A stretch of 64,000 nucleotides of DNA, taken from the NCBI RefSeq assembly GCF_026745355.1, contig NC_079208.1:14922917-14986916 (forward strand), read 5' to 3'. A model generated the notes under the pieces. It did not search any database. It worked only from the letters and a program-made list of their open reading frames with translations, and was not told where the DNA came from. The position numbers were made by a program, and so were the translations under genes. Below, in pieces: positions 46,998-60,000 of this stretch (the stretch's first letter is position 1; every line of letters begins with the position of its first letter). This stretch comes from Beta vulgaris subsp. vulgaris. Lineage: Eukaryota > Streptophyta > Magnoliopsida > Caryophyllales > Amaranthaceae.

Positions 46998-48267
46998 TAA
47001 CTTTTTTATTTTTACTTAACCCACACTAAGTGTTGCCCCGTGTTGGTTGCAACACATTTTGCCAGTTTTTTAGATTTAGCCGGTAATGTGGGGCCCACTT
47101 GTGCAATTATAACCATTAATCCCTTATAATTCATTTTAACCACTAATAATCCCTTTAAACCCAAACTATTAACACTTAATAGGATTAGGATGGAGAGGAG
47201 AGAGAAATCTAACCACCACCAGCCACCACTTCCAGCGTACCCTCAGCAGCCACCACTTCCACCATCTGTACCACGCCACCACCACGAAAATCACCGCAGC
47301 ACCATCATCACTGAAATCAAACCACCACCAATCATCTGTACCACCACGAAAATCACCGCAATCAACTCCCACCAACAATGACCCCCACCGAAATTGACCC
47401 CCACAGCCACAACCCACCCAAATTGATCCCCACAACCCACCTAAATTGACCCCTCATACCTGATTCGAGCGACCGCCAATCCAGTTCAACCAATTCGACA
47501 ATCCTCAACACCAAATTGGCACCACTCGGCACATAAATCGACGCTTTGAAGGGGTGGGGTGGCTCAAATGGTTTGATTCGAAGGGGTTGGGGTTCGGAGA
47601 TTCAAACTCAAAGCTGGATAAAAATTGGCCATTATTGAAGCTTCAATAAGGTATAAAACTAAGAAGGAGTTTTATTTCAGCAATTTATGACCATAACCAA
47701 ATCAGAATTCGAAGGTTCATAAAAAACAAATCAGAATTCGAAGGGGTTGGGGTTCGAAGGGGAGTGGCTGGGTTCGAAGGGTGGGTGGCTGGGTGGGGTG
47801 GGGTTGGGTTCAAAGGGTTGGGGTTCGAAGGGCGGTTAAGTTCGACGGTTGCTGGGTGGGGTGGGCTTGGGTTTGAAGGGGGGGTTAGGTTCGACGGTGG
47901 TTGGTTGTGGTGGGGTTGGGTTTGAGGAGGAGGGGTTTGAAGGGTAGAGTGGCTTGGTGGGGTTGGACGGTGGCTGGGTGGGGTGGTTGCAGTAGTGGTG
48001 AATTAGTGGTGGTGGCTGTGAGGGTGAATATTGGTGGTGGTGAATTAAACTTAAGGTGAAATAAAACTTAATTATCAAGGTGAAATTAATTAAGTTAAAT
48101 TGGTGAATGAAACTTAACTACATGCTTTTTCTTTAATTGCACTAGTTAATTAACTTAATTGAAGAAGTGGGCCTCACTTATCCTGCTGAAACCTGAAAAC
48201 CTGCTAAATGTGGTGCAACCAACACCATTCCAGACTTATTGTGGGTTAAGTAAAAATAAAAAAGTTA
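46998..48267. mobile_element. Long terminal inverted-repeat element
   Basis: TAACTTTTTTATTTTTACTT from 46998 and its inverse ending at 48267 match base for base and continue into AACCCACA, and weaker similarity runs on through GTTGGTTGCA. The interior is strand-skewed (C-rich then G-rich), like the Mutator-like elements here. No target duplication could be settled. No transposase or convincing gene. Confidence 0.65.
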
Positions 48268-48639
48268 ATGTGAGTTATTTTCACAACCCCACACTTAGAG
48301 AGGGTTTTTCACAAAATGGCCAATACTCAAAGATGGTTGTGTTGTTCGGTAAAGGGAAGTTTAATTTGGGAGTAAAATTAGAGATTTCAACTTATTAATT
48401 TGAGTATTTGTCAAAGATAGATTTTAAATAATTGATGTTGTCTAAACTCTTTTTGAAAATCTAGGGGTAAGAGTTTTTTGACATCAGATTTATAAACAAT
48501 AAAAAGTACGATGATGGATTATGCATGTGTCTTTGTTCGTCATTTTACAAAATTATATAGTAACCAACTAGCAGCTACTTACTAAACACCTTTATACAAA
48601 TAACTAATACAATCAATTGGTCAAATTAGTTAATACAAT

Positions 48640-49319
48640 CAACTATCACGTAACCTCCCGCGTATGATTCATAATCACATTAAGCCAATGCCTCGTAGAT
48701 ATAGTGTCCCAAAAACTTGGAGGAGTATCAATGATAGCAATTGGAGTGAATTTTCCGGGCCAATCTGACAAACTGGACAAATTGAAGTTTTGATAATCCT
48801 GCATTTAAAGAGCAAGTCTCGATGAGAGAGTCGATCCCACCAAATGAGCCATGAAAATTATTGGAGCTTGGGAAGAATGTTGAATTTCCATACCCATTCA
48901 CTATATATAGGTGTAGAACGAGGATCAATAATGCTATAATATGTCTGGGTAGCGGAAAACTTACCATGGATAGTGAGAGTTGAGAAGGTAGTATCGAGGT
49001 CATGATGAAATTGGATAAGCATTGATGAAATTCTTTCCGGGATGAAGTTTGGAAGGGGAAAAGATATAGGACTCAAGTCCCATTGAATGTTTTTGATAAT
49101 ATGGCTAACTAGAAAGGAATCTTTATTTAAATTCGAGGGCCCATGTATGAAATCACAAATAGGCCCTATTCTTAGTCAATTATCTTTCTACAAATTAATT
49201 TTAATGCTCGACCTCAGTTTTCACACAAGAATCTTATTGAGAATATGACATACTTTTCCTAAGTCGATCGGCAAGCAAGATCAAATTTTTCTAGAGATAG
49301 TGAAATTGGGCTATATATA
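48640..49319 (-). pseudogene. Old LINE, 3' part (zf-RVT region)
   Basis: The minus-strand frames give STLTIHGKFSATQTYYSIID, EWVWKFNILPKL and, after a shift, WLIWWDRLSHRDLLFKC then ICPVCQIGPE, the zf-RVT domain that follows the reverse transcriptase in plant LINEs. It continues the fragment at 52267-53490; a solo LTR separates them. The left limit is approximate. Confidence 0.72.
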
Positions 49320-52266
49320 TTTAATATCTCGAAAATTTATACTTGCCTAAACTAAATAATTATAATTAGTGCTTAATTTTTTTCATTTAATTATAGGATA
49401 TGACTAAAAATTTGTTGTTCTATATCCAAGTAAGGATAAAAGATATTTAGTTTTATAATTGTATAAATTACAAGAGTTGCAAATATAAATAAGTGAATAT
49501 TAGATTAAAATAATAATGGTAAAAAAAAACTAAAAGAAAAAGAAAAGGAAAAATTAACACAACACCAGTGATTTCCTTCATATCAATTTTTTCCCACAAA
49601 AACTCAACCATGAATTTCTAATTCACATGTATGTTTTCTTGCACGCAAAAACTCAAGTTCAATTAAAACCTCTCTATCCAAGCCAATTCTCCCAAAATCT
49701 ATAATTTATGTCAACTTTTATCAACACAAATCAGCAAAGTTGGAGCTCAACCCTGGCTATAAATAGCGATGTTTATTCCCTCAAACCACCACTCACTCAT
49801 CACTAACCATTTCACTCAAAACTCCCTTGAATTAGCTTCTACCTTTGTCGGAAAACACCCCTACAAGATCCCCTGTTTTCGCGCTATCCCACCACCTCTC
49901 GCTCTCTCCTATGTTTTTTTTCAGCCGCCGCAGCGCTACCGCGCGACTTCCACCCTCTGACCACCAGAGTGAGCCACTCACACGACGAGCCAACCACTTG
50001 CCGAGAACCCATCTCGCACTCTCTCGCTCGCTTGCGCGCATTATCTTTCTCTCTCCTCTTGCACAATTCTTTCTTCTTCTCCTCTGCTTGGTCTGCTCTC
50101 CCTATGCCGCTGTGCACCATCCGACCACAGAATTACGCCACCCCACGTTGCTGCCTCCAACCTCACCTCGCCGCTGCCCACCGGAGCTTCGTTCTTCTTC
50201 CCATGCTCTCTGGTTCGACGCTGCTCGATTGGAGCAAAGGTATGACCGTATGAGGATACCTCTTCATCTGCTGCTTATAACTTTTAGTTTTAATTTGGTT
50301 CTCAAGCCCAAAATATACCATTATAAATTACTCTTATTGTCGGGTTTAGGATTTTGGGATGAATTTACAAATCAGTAAATGAAATGGACTATTTGAGATT
50401 ATTAGTTAATTATGTTGATGTTCATGTCCTAATTGACTTAATAACACAAACATAATAAAAACTCACTACCAGTAAAATAGGATTATATGTGACTAATAAA
50501 TGATTAAATGATGATTTATTATGTGATAATACTTGATAGTATATTTCATTTTTATTTGTAACTCTAATATGTCAACTAAAGAGTAATATTAAATAAGTAT
50601 AGTTTACTCGTATATAATAAAGCATCACACTTATGTATAGAGTTCAAATCTCAAGAATTAAAGTGTTATATTACGAGGTCCATAAGTACAAGTTATTAAA
50701 CCCGAGTCATGAACCATGAGACTAACAACCACTGTTTTAGATAATAAAATGACGAATATGTTTAAGGGGATCCTGTGACTAATAGGATGAAGCTTTGAGT
50801 TAAAGTTCACAAAATTGTAACGTGTGCTTATTGTTCAATTTATAAAATATGAAATAGTTATAATAAGACGTTCATACTCAGAAGTCATGAATTATAACTT
50901 AGACGCTAGGCTGTTCTAGAAAGAATACTTATGACTTTATCAACCACCAAAGACCTAAATATGTAAAACTCCTAAATACCTCCTAAAATGGATAATACAT
51001 GATGAAAATGGATGAAGAAACTCAAAATTCAGAATAAAATATTAATAAGTCTTTTATTAATCCCTAAATTGATTAGATTAAAAAGGAAGAGATTTTAGAA
51101 GTCTCCCCCGACAATCAAGGTTGTTAAGCAAAATTTCAGGCAAGATAAACTGCTAACACCCACACGCACTTTTCAAGTACGTTTTATGGTGCTTTTATAT
51201 AATGTTTATGCTATGTTTTATATGGTGTGCGGGATATGAAATTTTTGGCTAATGATTTGATGACATTATGAAATGAGTTTACTATGATTTCTTAAAATTA
51301 CGCAAAAGAAACGAAACATGATAAATGAAAGTGGAAGATGGTGAATGGCAAACTATGTTCTATGGGTCGTGCGTGCGTCGTACTATTATTTGGCGGCAAC
51401 ACTACCTTCTGATGGGTGACAACGTCCTCGGTGGCACCTGCATTACGGCATTATATGCCACCTTCTGATGGGGGATAATGTCATCTGTGGCTTTGCCTGA
51501 CATTATATGCCACCTTTTGATTGGGGATGAATGTCCTTGGTAGCTTTACCTCATGTTACTATTGGCATCAAATACCACCTTCTGATGGGGGATGAATATC
51601 CTTGGTGGCTTTCCTTCTATTAGGATCTATGGCATTATATGCTACCTTCTGATGAGAACTTATGTCCTTGGTGGCTATGCCTTTTGGTGTACTCGCCAAG
51701 TAACTAAATAAAGTTTTCTGATAATGAAATGTAGTAATGAAGATTATATATTTTTTTTGAAGGGAAGTAATGAAGATTATATTGATGAATAATGACTTTT
51801 AAATTTCTGGTTCGAAGTGTATGTTTACTAAATAGTTTTACTATATTCTTTTCTCCATGTTTGCAACTAAAATAAATTGAAATATATTTACGATGTTAGA
51901 GTAGTACGTTACTGAGCCTTAGGCTCATGACGTTTTGTTTTTCTGTTTTAGGTATGCATATGATCAAGATGGAATGACGTAGCAGTGAGGAATATTTTAC
52001 TTTAATTCATGCGAGTATGACAATTATGTGATTGAAGTTTATAGACTTTAGATTATGTAAGTTTAGTTATGCTTAAGTTGATTATATGTTTCTAGAATCA
52101 CTATAACTATTATAAAAAAGTTTAGTGTCATGAAAGAATGTTTGCCTTGTACTTTTGCGAACGAAGAGTAGGGCAGTGACGCATTAATTAAGCTAGGAAG
52201 GTCTTCCATTGCTAATCCTTGTAATTAATTAACCTAATAATGGTGCTTAGAAGTCGGGACATTATA
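49320..52266 (+). mobile_element. Gypsy-type solo LTR inserted in a LINE
   Basis: A 2947-bp segment starts TTTAATATCTCGAAAATT (a decayed TGTAA... start), ends GTCGGGACATTATA and is flanked by ATATA (49315-49319, 52267-52271). A TATA box GGCTATAAATAGC is at 49758. Organisation (leader, GC-rich transcribed part ending GGAGCAAAGGTATG, long AT-rich R/U5) mirrors the solo LTR at 28066-35567. A run of diverged direct repeats with the core CCACCTTCTGATGGGGGA lies at 51400-51680. Confidence 0.75.
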
Positions 52267-53490
52267 ATATAATTGGACATTAGACAATCCTTTGCGAGGC
52301 TACCCTCCCATAGATCATTTTCCATCGGAGCTTGACCATTAAGGCAATGTTAAGGTCCAAATGACTCCTAATGCCTAATCCTCCCAGATTTGGGAAGGAA
52401 AGTGTGAGAATGGCCCACTAAATGAAGTTTCTTTTCCCCCTCCTATTCATCCCAAAGAAAAAGTTATTGCAAGTTTTGTCAAGTTCATTAAGAATGGATT
52501 TTAGGAGATGGGAGGATTGCATGTAGTAAGAAGCAATAGTGTTCATAGTTGACTTGATACGAGTGAGTCTTTGGAGAGAAATTTGGATTTCCATAAAGAG
52601 ATTTTCTTTTTCACTTTATCTACTACAAACATGACATCTCTCTTTCTAGGTCTTTTGTCAGATAGGGGCATACCCAAATATAAGCCAAGATTTTCATTTT
52701 CCTTCAAATTGATGGTACTTTAACATAAGAGTTTGTGCTCGTCACTAGTGTTGAGGAAAAATGCGAGACGACTCTTTCCTTCGTTGATTTTTTGGCTAAA
52801 AATTTCACAAAAGGTAGTAAAATATCTCTCAACTTAAAGGTCGTTGTTTTAGCAACCCTACCAATGCAAATATAAGAAGGTCATCAGCAAATATAAGGTA
52901 AGATATGGCTCTATTCTTTTGCACCCAGGAAGGAGTCCAATTTTTTTTCAAGACATGCCTGATTAATTTTCGAGGTGAGGGGTTCAAGGCAAATATTGAC
53001 AAGGAAGGGGGACATGAGATCTCCTTGAAGAAGACCCCGAGAGTGAGAGAAGACCTCAGTTTTCCTCCCATTGACAAGGACTGAAGAAGTAGATTTATTT
53101 ATGCAATTCATAATAAGAGAGATGAAATGAGCATCAATGTTTTGATCATGAAGACATTTTCGAACAAAATCCCACTCAAGTGGTTCATAAGAATTTTCTA
53201 GTTCCACTTTAAGAACAAACCATCCATGCTTACATTTCTTGTGATGCATGGAATGTAATACTTCAGAAGCTATCTGGACCTCGACCCTTGACAAAGTTGT
53301 TGTGATGGTTGGAGATCCAACCAGGGATTAAGGATTTTATCCTATTAACAAGAATTTTGGTGACTAGCTTGTACATGGTATTAAAAGACTAATAAGACGA
53401 AACTGCTTAACTGTTTTTGGATTGGGTTGCTTTGGGATTAGACAAATAAGAGTTTTCCCTAAGGTCAGAGGTATATTGCCTTTTTAAAAC
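52267..53490 (-). pseudogene. Old LINE, reverse transcriptase part
   Basis: Frames on the minus strand give GKTLICLIPKQPNPKTVKQF, LVTKILVNRIK, ELENSYEPLEWDFVRKCL, VLVNGRKTEVFSHSRGLLQG and, in another frame, SYLIFADDLLIFA, the FADD catalytic motif. Near 52300-52450 comes NLGGLGIRS and LMVKLRWKM, typical of the segment after the RT. Several frameshifts show age. The 3' continuation is at 48640-49319. Confidence 0.8.
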
Positions 53491-53775
53491 CAAACTCATT
53501 CATATAAACTAATTTGTAATTGACTAATTATCATACAACTGATAGATAAAATTCCATATATTGATAACTCATTTTCATTACTGTAAGATAATCCTCATTA
53601 AGTGATAATAAGATTTCCTAAATATATCCTAAATTTTATAAATCATAACTATACAAGATCTCGTCCACTAGTAAACAAATTTGATAAACTACTAACGTAT
53701 TTCCATAAACTAAAAGATGGCTCTCATTAGTTAATAAAATTTCATAAACGTATTCTCATTAGTTGATGCTATTGC
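53491..53775. other. No feature recognised
   Basis: AT-rich DNA with repeated CATAAACTA and TAATAAAATTTC words; no gene. Confidence 0.4.
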
Positions 53776-53784
53776 ATATATATG

Positions 53785-53822
<38 letters not shown>

Positions 53823-53843
53823 TGTATATTATATATATATATG

Positions 53844-53903
<60 letters not shown>

Positions 53904-54185
53904 TATATATATGCATGCATATATATATGTATATATATATATATATGTATATATATGTATATGTATATGTATACATATATATATGTATGTATATATATAT
54001 GTATGTATATATATATGTATATGTATATATGTATGTATATGTATGTATATATATATGTATGTATATATATATGTATATGTATATATATATGTATGTATAT
54101 GTATATGTATATATATATGTATATATATATATATGTATGTATATATATATATATGTATGTATATATATATATATATATATATATA
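53776..54185. repeat. (TA)n/(TATG)n microsatellite, about 410 bp
   Basis: Alternating TA runs with interspersed TATG. Long YI-type frames in both directions are artefacts of this repeat. Confidence 0.97.
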
Positions 54186-54680
54186 AAGTGAGTTCATATG
54201 AGAATGCATACTTATATGAGAAATGAGAATGAATTTTAAACGCTATAACTCTTATGAATAACTGATGTAACTCTAATGAAAAAGTGATGTAACTCCAAAA
54301 AGAAAATATTTTGAAAAAAAAAATTCAAAAAAAACAAATGTTTTTTTTGAATTCAAAATGTTTTAGAGGGATATAACTCTAATGAATAAGTGTTGTAACT
54401 CTAAATCAATCGTGTGGTTGAGATTTATTCTCATTTCTCATGTAAGGAGCATTTCTCATTTTGGTTTATTGTTACAACACTTATTCATTAGAGTTATATC
54501 TCTTTGAAAAATTTTGAATTAAAAAAAAAATTATTTTGTTTTGAATTTTTTTTTCAAATATTTTTTTTTGGAGTTACATCACTTTTTAATTAGAGTTACA
54601 TCACTTATTCAAAAGAGTTATAGCGTGTAAAATTCATTCTCATTTCTCATATAAGTATGCATTCTCATATGAACTCACTT
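54186..54680. mobile_element. 495-bp palindromic element inside microsatellites
   Basis: AAGTGAGTTCATATGAGAAT from the left edge is exactly inverted at the right edge. Pairing continues through GCATACTTATATGAGAAATG and, with gaps, to a short centre near 54420-54470. The whole element could fold on itself. Left flank is (TA)n, right flank (CT)n then (TA)n. Confidence 0.85.
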
Positions 54681-54703
54681 CTCTCTCTCTCTCTCTCTCT
54701 CTC

Positions 54704-54770
<67 letters not shown>

Positions 54771-54806
54771 TATATACATATACATATACATATATATATA
54801 CATATA
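54681..54806. repeat. Compound microsatellite (CT)n(TA)n(CA)n(TA)n
   Basis: Successive pure dinucleotide runs immediately after the palindrome. Confidence 0.95.
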
Positions 54807-55343
54807 TAGATCAGTAACATCAATAAAATTATTGGGGTTAAAACATGATAATCACATGTCTAAAATAACCTATAACAATTAGGCAAAAAGTATTAAGTGA
54901 AAATTTGGACGTTCACTTATAAACACTAGATAAATGAATTATATGCGCATCAAAATGGGTTGGACCCACGGAGGAGGTTTAATTAGGCGCAATGATGCCT
55001 TTATCAAAAAAGGGGGAGCTTGGGCAGACCACATGATAGGAAGTAAGTTTGTGGCAGATTTTTGACATTTATGATACCTATAGTTGTTTGATAATGTTGC
55101 TATTCATGATATGATGTTGGATTATTCTTTTGGAAAGAAACGAAATTGCAAGATTGAAGCATAAATAAAGGTGACAACCATCGATTATATGAAAAATTCA
55201 TAGTTTTGAGACAATTATAGATAAATTATTACTACTTAACAATTGATTTACAATTTAACGTTTCACGAGAATGATGGAGGCGACATCTTCGAAGTAAAAA
55301 TAGTCTTCATGTTCCATGGTTTAATACTAAAGCTAGTAGCTGC
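54807..55343. other. No feature recognised
   Basis: Unique AT-rich DNA without supported genes. Confidence 0.4.
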
Positions 55344-55367
55344 AATTATTATTATTATTAATTATTC

Positions 55368-55399
<32 letters not shown>

Positions 55400-55428
55400 A
55401 TTATTATTATTAATATTATTATTATTAA

Positions 55429-55470
<42 letters not shown>
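55344..55470. repeat. (ATT)n microsatellite
   Basis: About 127 bp of ATT repeat with a few interruptions. Confidence 0.95.
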
Positions 55471-55471
<1 letters not shown>

Positions 55472-55798
55472 AGTTTGTGGCATGAGAAGATATTATTGTA
55501 GATAAAGTTCCGGCTAATTTGAGGGTGATGACCAAATATGATACTAATTTGTGCATTAGTTTTAGAATTATGAATTATCTACGTGTATTGATTTTTTTTT
55601 CATTGAGAAGCAAAGATGAGAAGGTATTAATTCAAATCAAGTTCTGTCAAACTATAATTACTTTGGGTGAATCTTATGTTTATCATTTGTAGTGTCATAT
55701 GATTTTTTTAGGGATAATATGATTTTAATTTACTATTGACAATCTCATACTAAAGGGCCTAATTTTTATGATTAGTACAAGAAGTCAAGAACCATATA

Positions 55799-56064
55799 CT
55801 TCCTCTATTTCAAAATAATTGATACACTTTATTGAAATGATAATGTTATAGTATTTGCTACGTAATACTTTCGCATACATCAAAGTATAAATCTATCTTC
55901 ATTTATTAAATATGTGATAGGCACCTTGTTTTTCAATTTTTTTTTTGTTTTGAAAGGTGATTTACAACATTTACCCATACTTCTTGTGGTCCCCTTCTTT
56001 CTCTCTGTATTTTTCATAAAAAATGTGTAATTTTTCTTTAGCAAGTAAATAAAAACTAGGGAAG
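55799..56064. mobile_element. Possible Stowaway-like MITE
   Basis: Left end CTTCCTCTATTTCAAAAT, right inverse CTTCCCTAGTTTTTATTT, TA on both sides, 266 bp. The ends are only partly matched. Confidence 0.45.
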
Positions 56065-56204
56065 TATAATGTGGAGATTGTCTCTATGCTTGTTCAACGA
56101 AAAACTATAACTAAAGAAAAATAAATAACTTCGAATTTAATGTAAACAATGTTACTTCACCAATTAATGTCAAGCAATCAGTTTACTCACTTACAAAATC
56201 ACTA

Positions 56205-57095
56205 TCAATTTCCTAAGGCATCAAACTCCCAATCAATAATATCCTTGTGGCTTTTGCTAAGCTTTGTTGATGAGCTGCACTCACGTGTTCCTTCTTCGAA
56301 GTCTAACAAATTCCAATCGGTCTTCACTGAGCCTTCTTTAGGCTTCAATTTTAAGGAGCTTCCATGCCATGTTAATTCTTTTGATGATTGATATTCCAAA
56401 TTTGGTCTTTCCAGGGATTCAAATTCTACTTTCATTTTTTCGAGGATGTTAAACAACTCCGCTATTTTTTGTTCATCATTCCTAGAAAAAAAGATAGAAA
56501 TATGCAGATGGGTAACACCAATATACGTAGCAAAATTAGGTAATTCTGGTAATTATAAGATTTTAGTTATTTTGTTTTGAAAATTTATAAATCTAAGTCT
56601 TTATGGGAGATGGAAGTTTGAAGTGTATAAATAATGTCATATAGGTATGATATATCGTTAGATAAATTTAATAAAGTTTTAATTGATTATGATAAATATA
56701 ATATTAGTAAGAGAAAAATAAGAATAATATCCAAAAACACAATATAATAGCTGTTAAAATAAATCGTTATTTTTTTCTCTACCCCTCTCACCAAATGCTA
56801 AGGCGATTTTGCTAACGCCATCATCTTCGATAAGGAAATCGAAATCAGTAGATGCACTGGTGTTCATGCGATTAAAGTTCCTAATCCCTTCTAGGAAAAG
56901 GATGTTATAAGGAAAATAAAATCGCAGAAATGATTGCAGTAATTCCTCCGACATTTTTGGAGGATTACATCCAACAATCAATGAATAAGGAGGTGCATTA
57001 AGATTATTAAATATGATGAAAAGTGGTGGAAAACCTTCATCAGCACCATTGGAGGAGAAAATGGCTAGTAATTGAAGCGACAGGTAATACTCCAT
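56205..57095 (-). CDS. Possible two-exon gene or gene fragment, function unknown
   Basis: The first open frame begins with ATG at 57095 (MEYYLSLQLLAIFSSNGADE) and runs with protein-like composition to a GTGAGA donor at 56791-56790. A second frame, ending at 56205, reads ELFNILEKMKVEFESLERPN and is charged, possibly helical at its start. An AATAG acceptor at 56463-56462 joins the two in frame (101 codons plus 85, 186 residues); the stronger TTTTCTAG acceptor slightly upstream would not keep frame. I recognise no family. It abuts the LINE at 57100, so it may be a remnant. Tentative model. Confidence 0.35.
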
Positions 57096-57099
57096 TGTT

Positions 57100-60000
57100 G
57101 CTACTATTGAATCTGAAGATATTCACGAAGAGATAAAATATTGCTCTTGTACTGTTGTACGGTATGTCTTGGGTGCGAATCCACCATTGTCTGAAATGGA
57201 AGGATATTTCAAGATAATTTGGGGTAAAGTGGGTATTGATAAAATTGCTCTTATGAATAAGGGATTGTTTATTGCTAGGTTTTCATTTGTGGTATCTTAC
57301 TTGAAAATAAAAATAGAGGACTTTTAATTTTTTTTTATTAAAAACCTTTGATCACTAAAATGTGGGATCCTGACATGGAGATTGACAACAAGAATATGAA
57401 AATGGTGCCAATTTGGATCAACCTGTATGATCTTCCATTCAGATATTTGGAGAGGGGGGGGGGGGAATCAGTTTATTCAAGATTATTGGTCAAGTGGGGA
57501 AGGTGATTGAAAATGGACAATGCTACAAAGACAAAAGAGAGGCTTAATTTTTGGAGAGTAATGATAGAAGTGGGTTGCAACAGGAACTCCCCGAGTATAT
57601 CTCTTACAAAAATGAGCATGGAGTGGTCATTGAGCAAATATTGGGGTATGAATGGAGACTAATGCAATGTGCTAGGTATTCTGTATTTGGGCATGCATTG
57701 AAAAGTGTAGGAAAAATAAACTGGAAGAAGGTATGGGTGCATAAAGAGATTGTACAACAAGATAAGGAGGGGTTCTTCCTAGTTAATACTAGAAAGTAAA
57801 ATTCAAAGCCAACAGTAGTAGAAGTTCCTGTTCACCACCCTTTTATGGTGTTATTAGATAATTATGTTTCTAGTAATATAATCAATTGGTGATTAACATG
57901 AAGGGACTAACAATAGAGGTAGTGAAGTAGAGTGTTATTAGGTGATTGAAGGAGCACAACAAGCACAAATCACCAACAGAGGTGATAAAATCAAGGAAAT
58001 GAGTCAGGGGGTGCCTTCTCCTTAACCCAATGGATATTGTTATTGCCTGGAATATAAGAGTTCTAAACAACAAGGTAAAACAAAGTGAGGTGAGAAATTT
58101 TATTGCCACTCATAATGTGAAGTTGTTTAGTCTCTTAGCACTAGTGGAAGAAACCTCATCTGTCACTTAGTAACAAATGTGATTTTTACAAAACCGCATC
58201 AGAAAATCAATTAAAAAAATGGGAAGGAAAGCTGGGAGGAAAATATGATGTGGTCCTTTTGTGGACCGCATCAGACTAAAAAACTGATGCGGTTCCTAGG
58301 ATCGCATCACATTTTTTTATTTTATCTAAAAAAACCCGAAACATCAGCCTAGTCCTTGTGGCCCGGTCCTCTCCTTTCCCTTATAACCCCTAACCCATTT
58401 CCTTCCCTTGTAACTCTAGTCATCGTGGCCTAGTCGTCTTCCCTCTCTCATACATAACCCTAGTTCCTCCTCTATCTCCTCACTTAACCCTAATCCATCA
58501 TCTCAAACCCACATCACCACCGCTCTTCCTTTCCTCTTTCTCTCCTCTCTACTCCTCCCTCACACATGCGGCTAAAACCCTAAACTCATATCTCCTCTCT
58601 CCTCTCACAAACGCCACCACCTCAGTCTACCTCATTCCACCTCTTTCTCTCCTCTCTAAGCATCCCTCACGAATAAAGAATGGAAACCAAGAAGTGAAGA
58701 ACAAAAACGAAGTAACAAAACGAAGAAACGAGAAATAGAAGAAACAAACAATGGAAACGAAGAAACCAAATGAATAGTGAAAATGAAGAACGAAGCGATT
58801 TCGTCTCCTGTCTCAATATTCGTCACTCGTGATTCAAGATATGTTTTTTTTCCTTTTTCAATTTAGTAGTAATTTCAGATGTCGTTGTAACTTTTTCGGT
58901 TTTTTTCAATTTTTTTAGATATGAAGTCCTATTTTTATTTTTGTTTCTGATCCGAAATTCAGTTTTTTTCGCTCGTGATTAATTTGGTCTTTTATTTTTT
59001 AGGAATTAATTTAGGGATCTAAAGTCCTCTTTTTTTTTATAGATGTGTTCGTTTTATTAATTTTCTCTATTTTACTTTGTTTTCATTTTATATTTAATTG
59101 CAGGATTTTGTAGATTATAGTTTGTAATTTCATATCTATTCTTAGATTTGTTGTTTATTCGTTTTTAGGGGTTGTTTGTTTTCTTAATTTCCTGTATTCT
59201 AGTTTAAGATTGAGGCTATTTCCATTTTGCCTTTCTACTTTGGATTGTGTATGTTTAATTTCAGATTCTTGTAAGTTCGTTTTAGTTTGGAATTAATGTG
59301 AATGGATTTCACTGAATTTTTCGTTGTATTTTGTTCCGTATACAATTTGTTCAATTCACTGTTTTGGTTGAATTAATGTGAATGTATTTTGTTTCTAGGT
59401 GTATACAATTTGTATATAATAATTTTTAGTACACAATCCATATTTTGGTTGAAGGCAGAAAAGTAGTGCAGACCTACAGCCAGCAGGCCTGCAACGTTTT
59501 TTTATATATTTCAATAACTTAATGCGGTTCTTAAGGAAAATCGCATCAGTTAATCACACTAATTGATGTGGTTTTCCTTAAGAACCGCATCAATAAATCA
59601 TATACTGATCTGATTTTTGACCAGATCAGTAAAATTAATGGGAACTGATGCGAGCCCATCTGATGCGGACCAAAACCGCATTAGTATGCCCGGTTTTAAT
59701 CGCATCAGATGGGCTTTTTTCCACTATTGTAGAAACAAAGGGAAAACACTTCAAGTAGAGTCAATATATATTTGAATATATTTCTTGGGTGGTGCTTCAC
59801 TCACAATAATAACTGTCATAAAAATGGTAGAATTTTGCTTTGTTGGTGTCCTATTGCCTTTGTTATTAACATTATATATGTTAATAGCCACTTCATCCAT
59901 TGTATGGTGATTATGCCAAACAATGGTCAGGAGCTTGGGTGCACTTTTGTCTATGGTTTAATGACCTTAATAGTAGGATAAACATCTAGAATTGTTTGAA

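Noticed and set aside
46926..47000. LINE target-site duplication TCTWTGTAACTTTTTT shared with 41267-41282
   Set aside because: The right-hand copy is part of the inverted-repeat end of the element at 46998-48267, so the match is probably chance in T-rich sequence.
53731..54226. Several long Tyr/Ile-rich open frames on both strands
   Set aside because: They are translations of the TA/TATG microsatellite and have no protein character.
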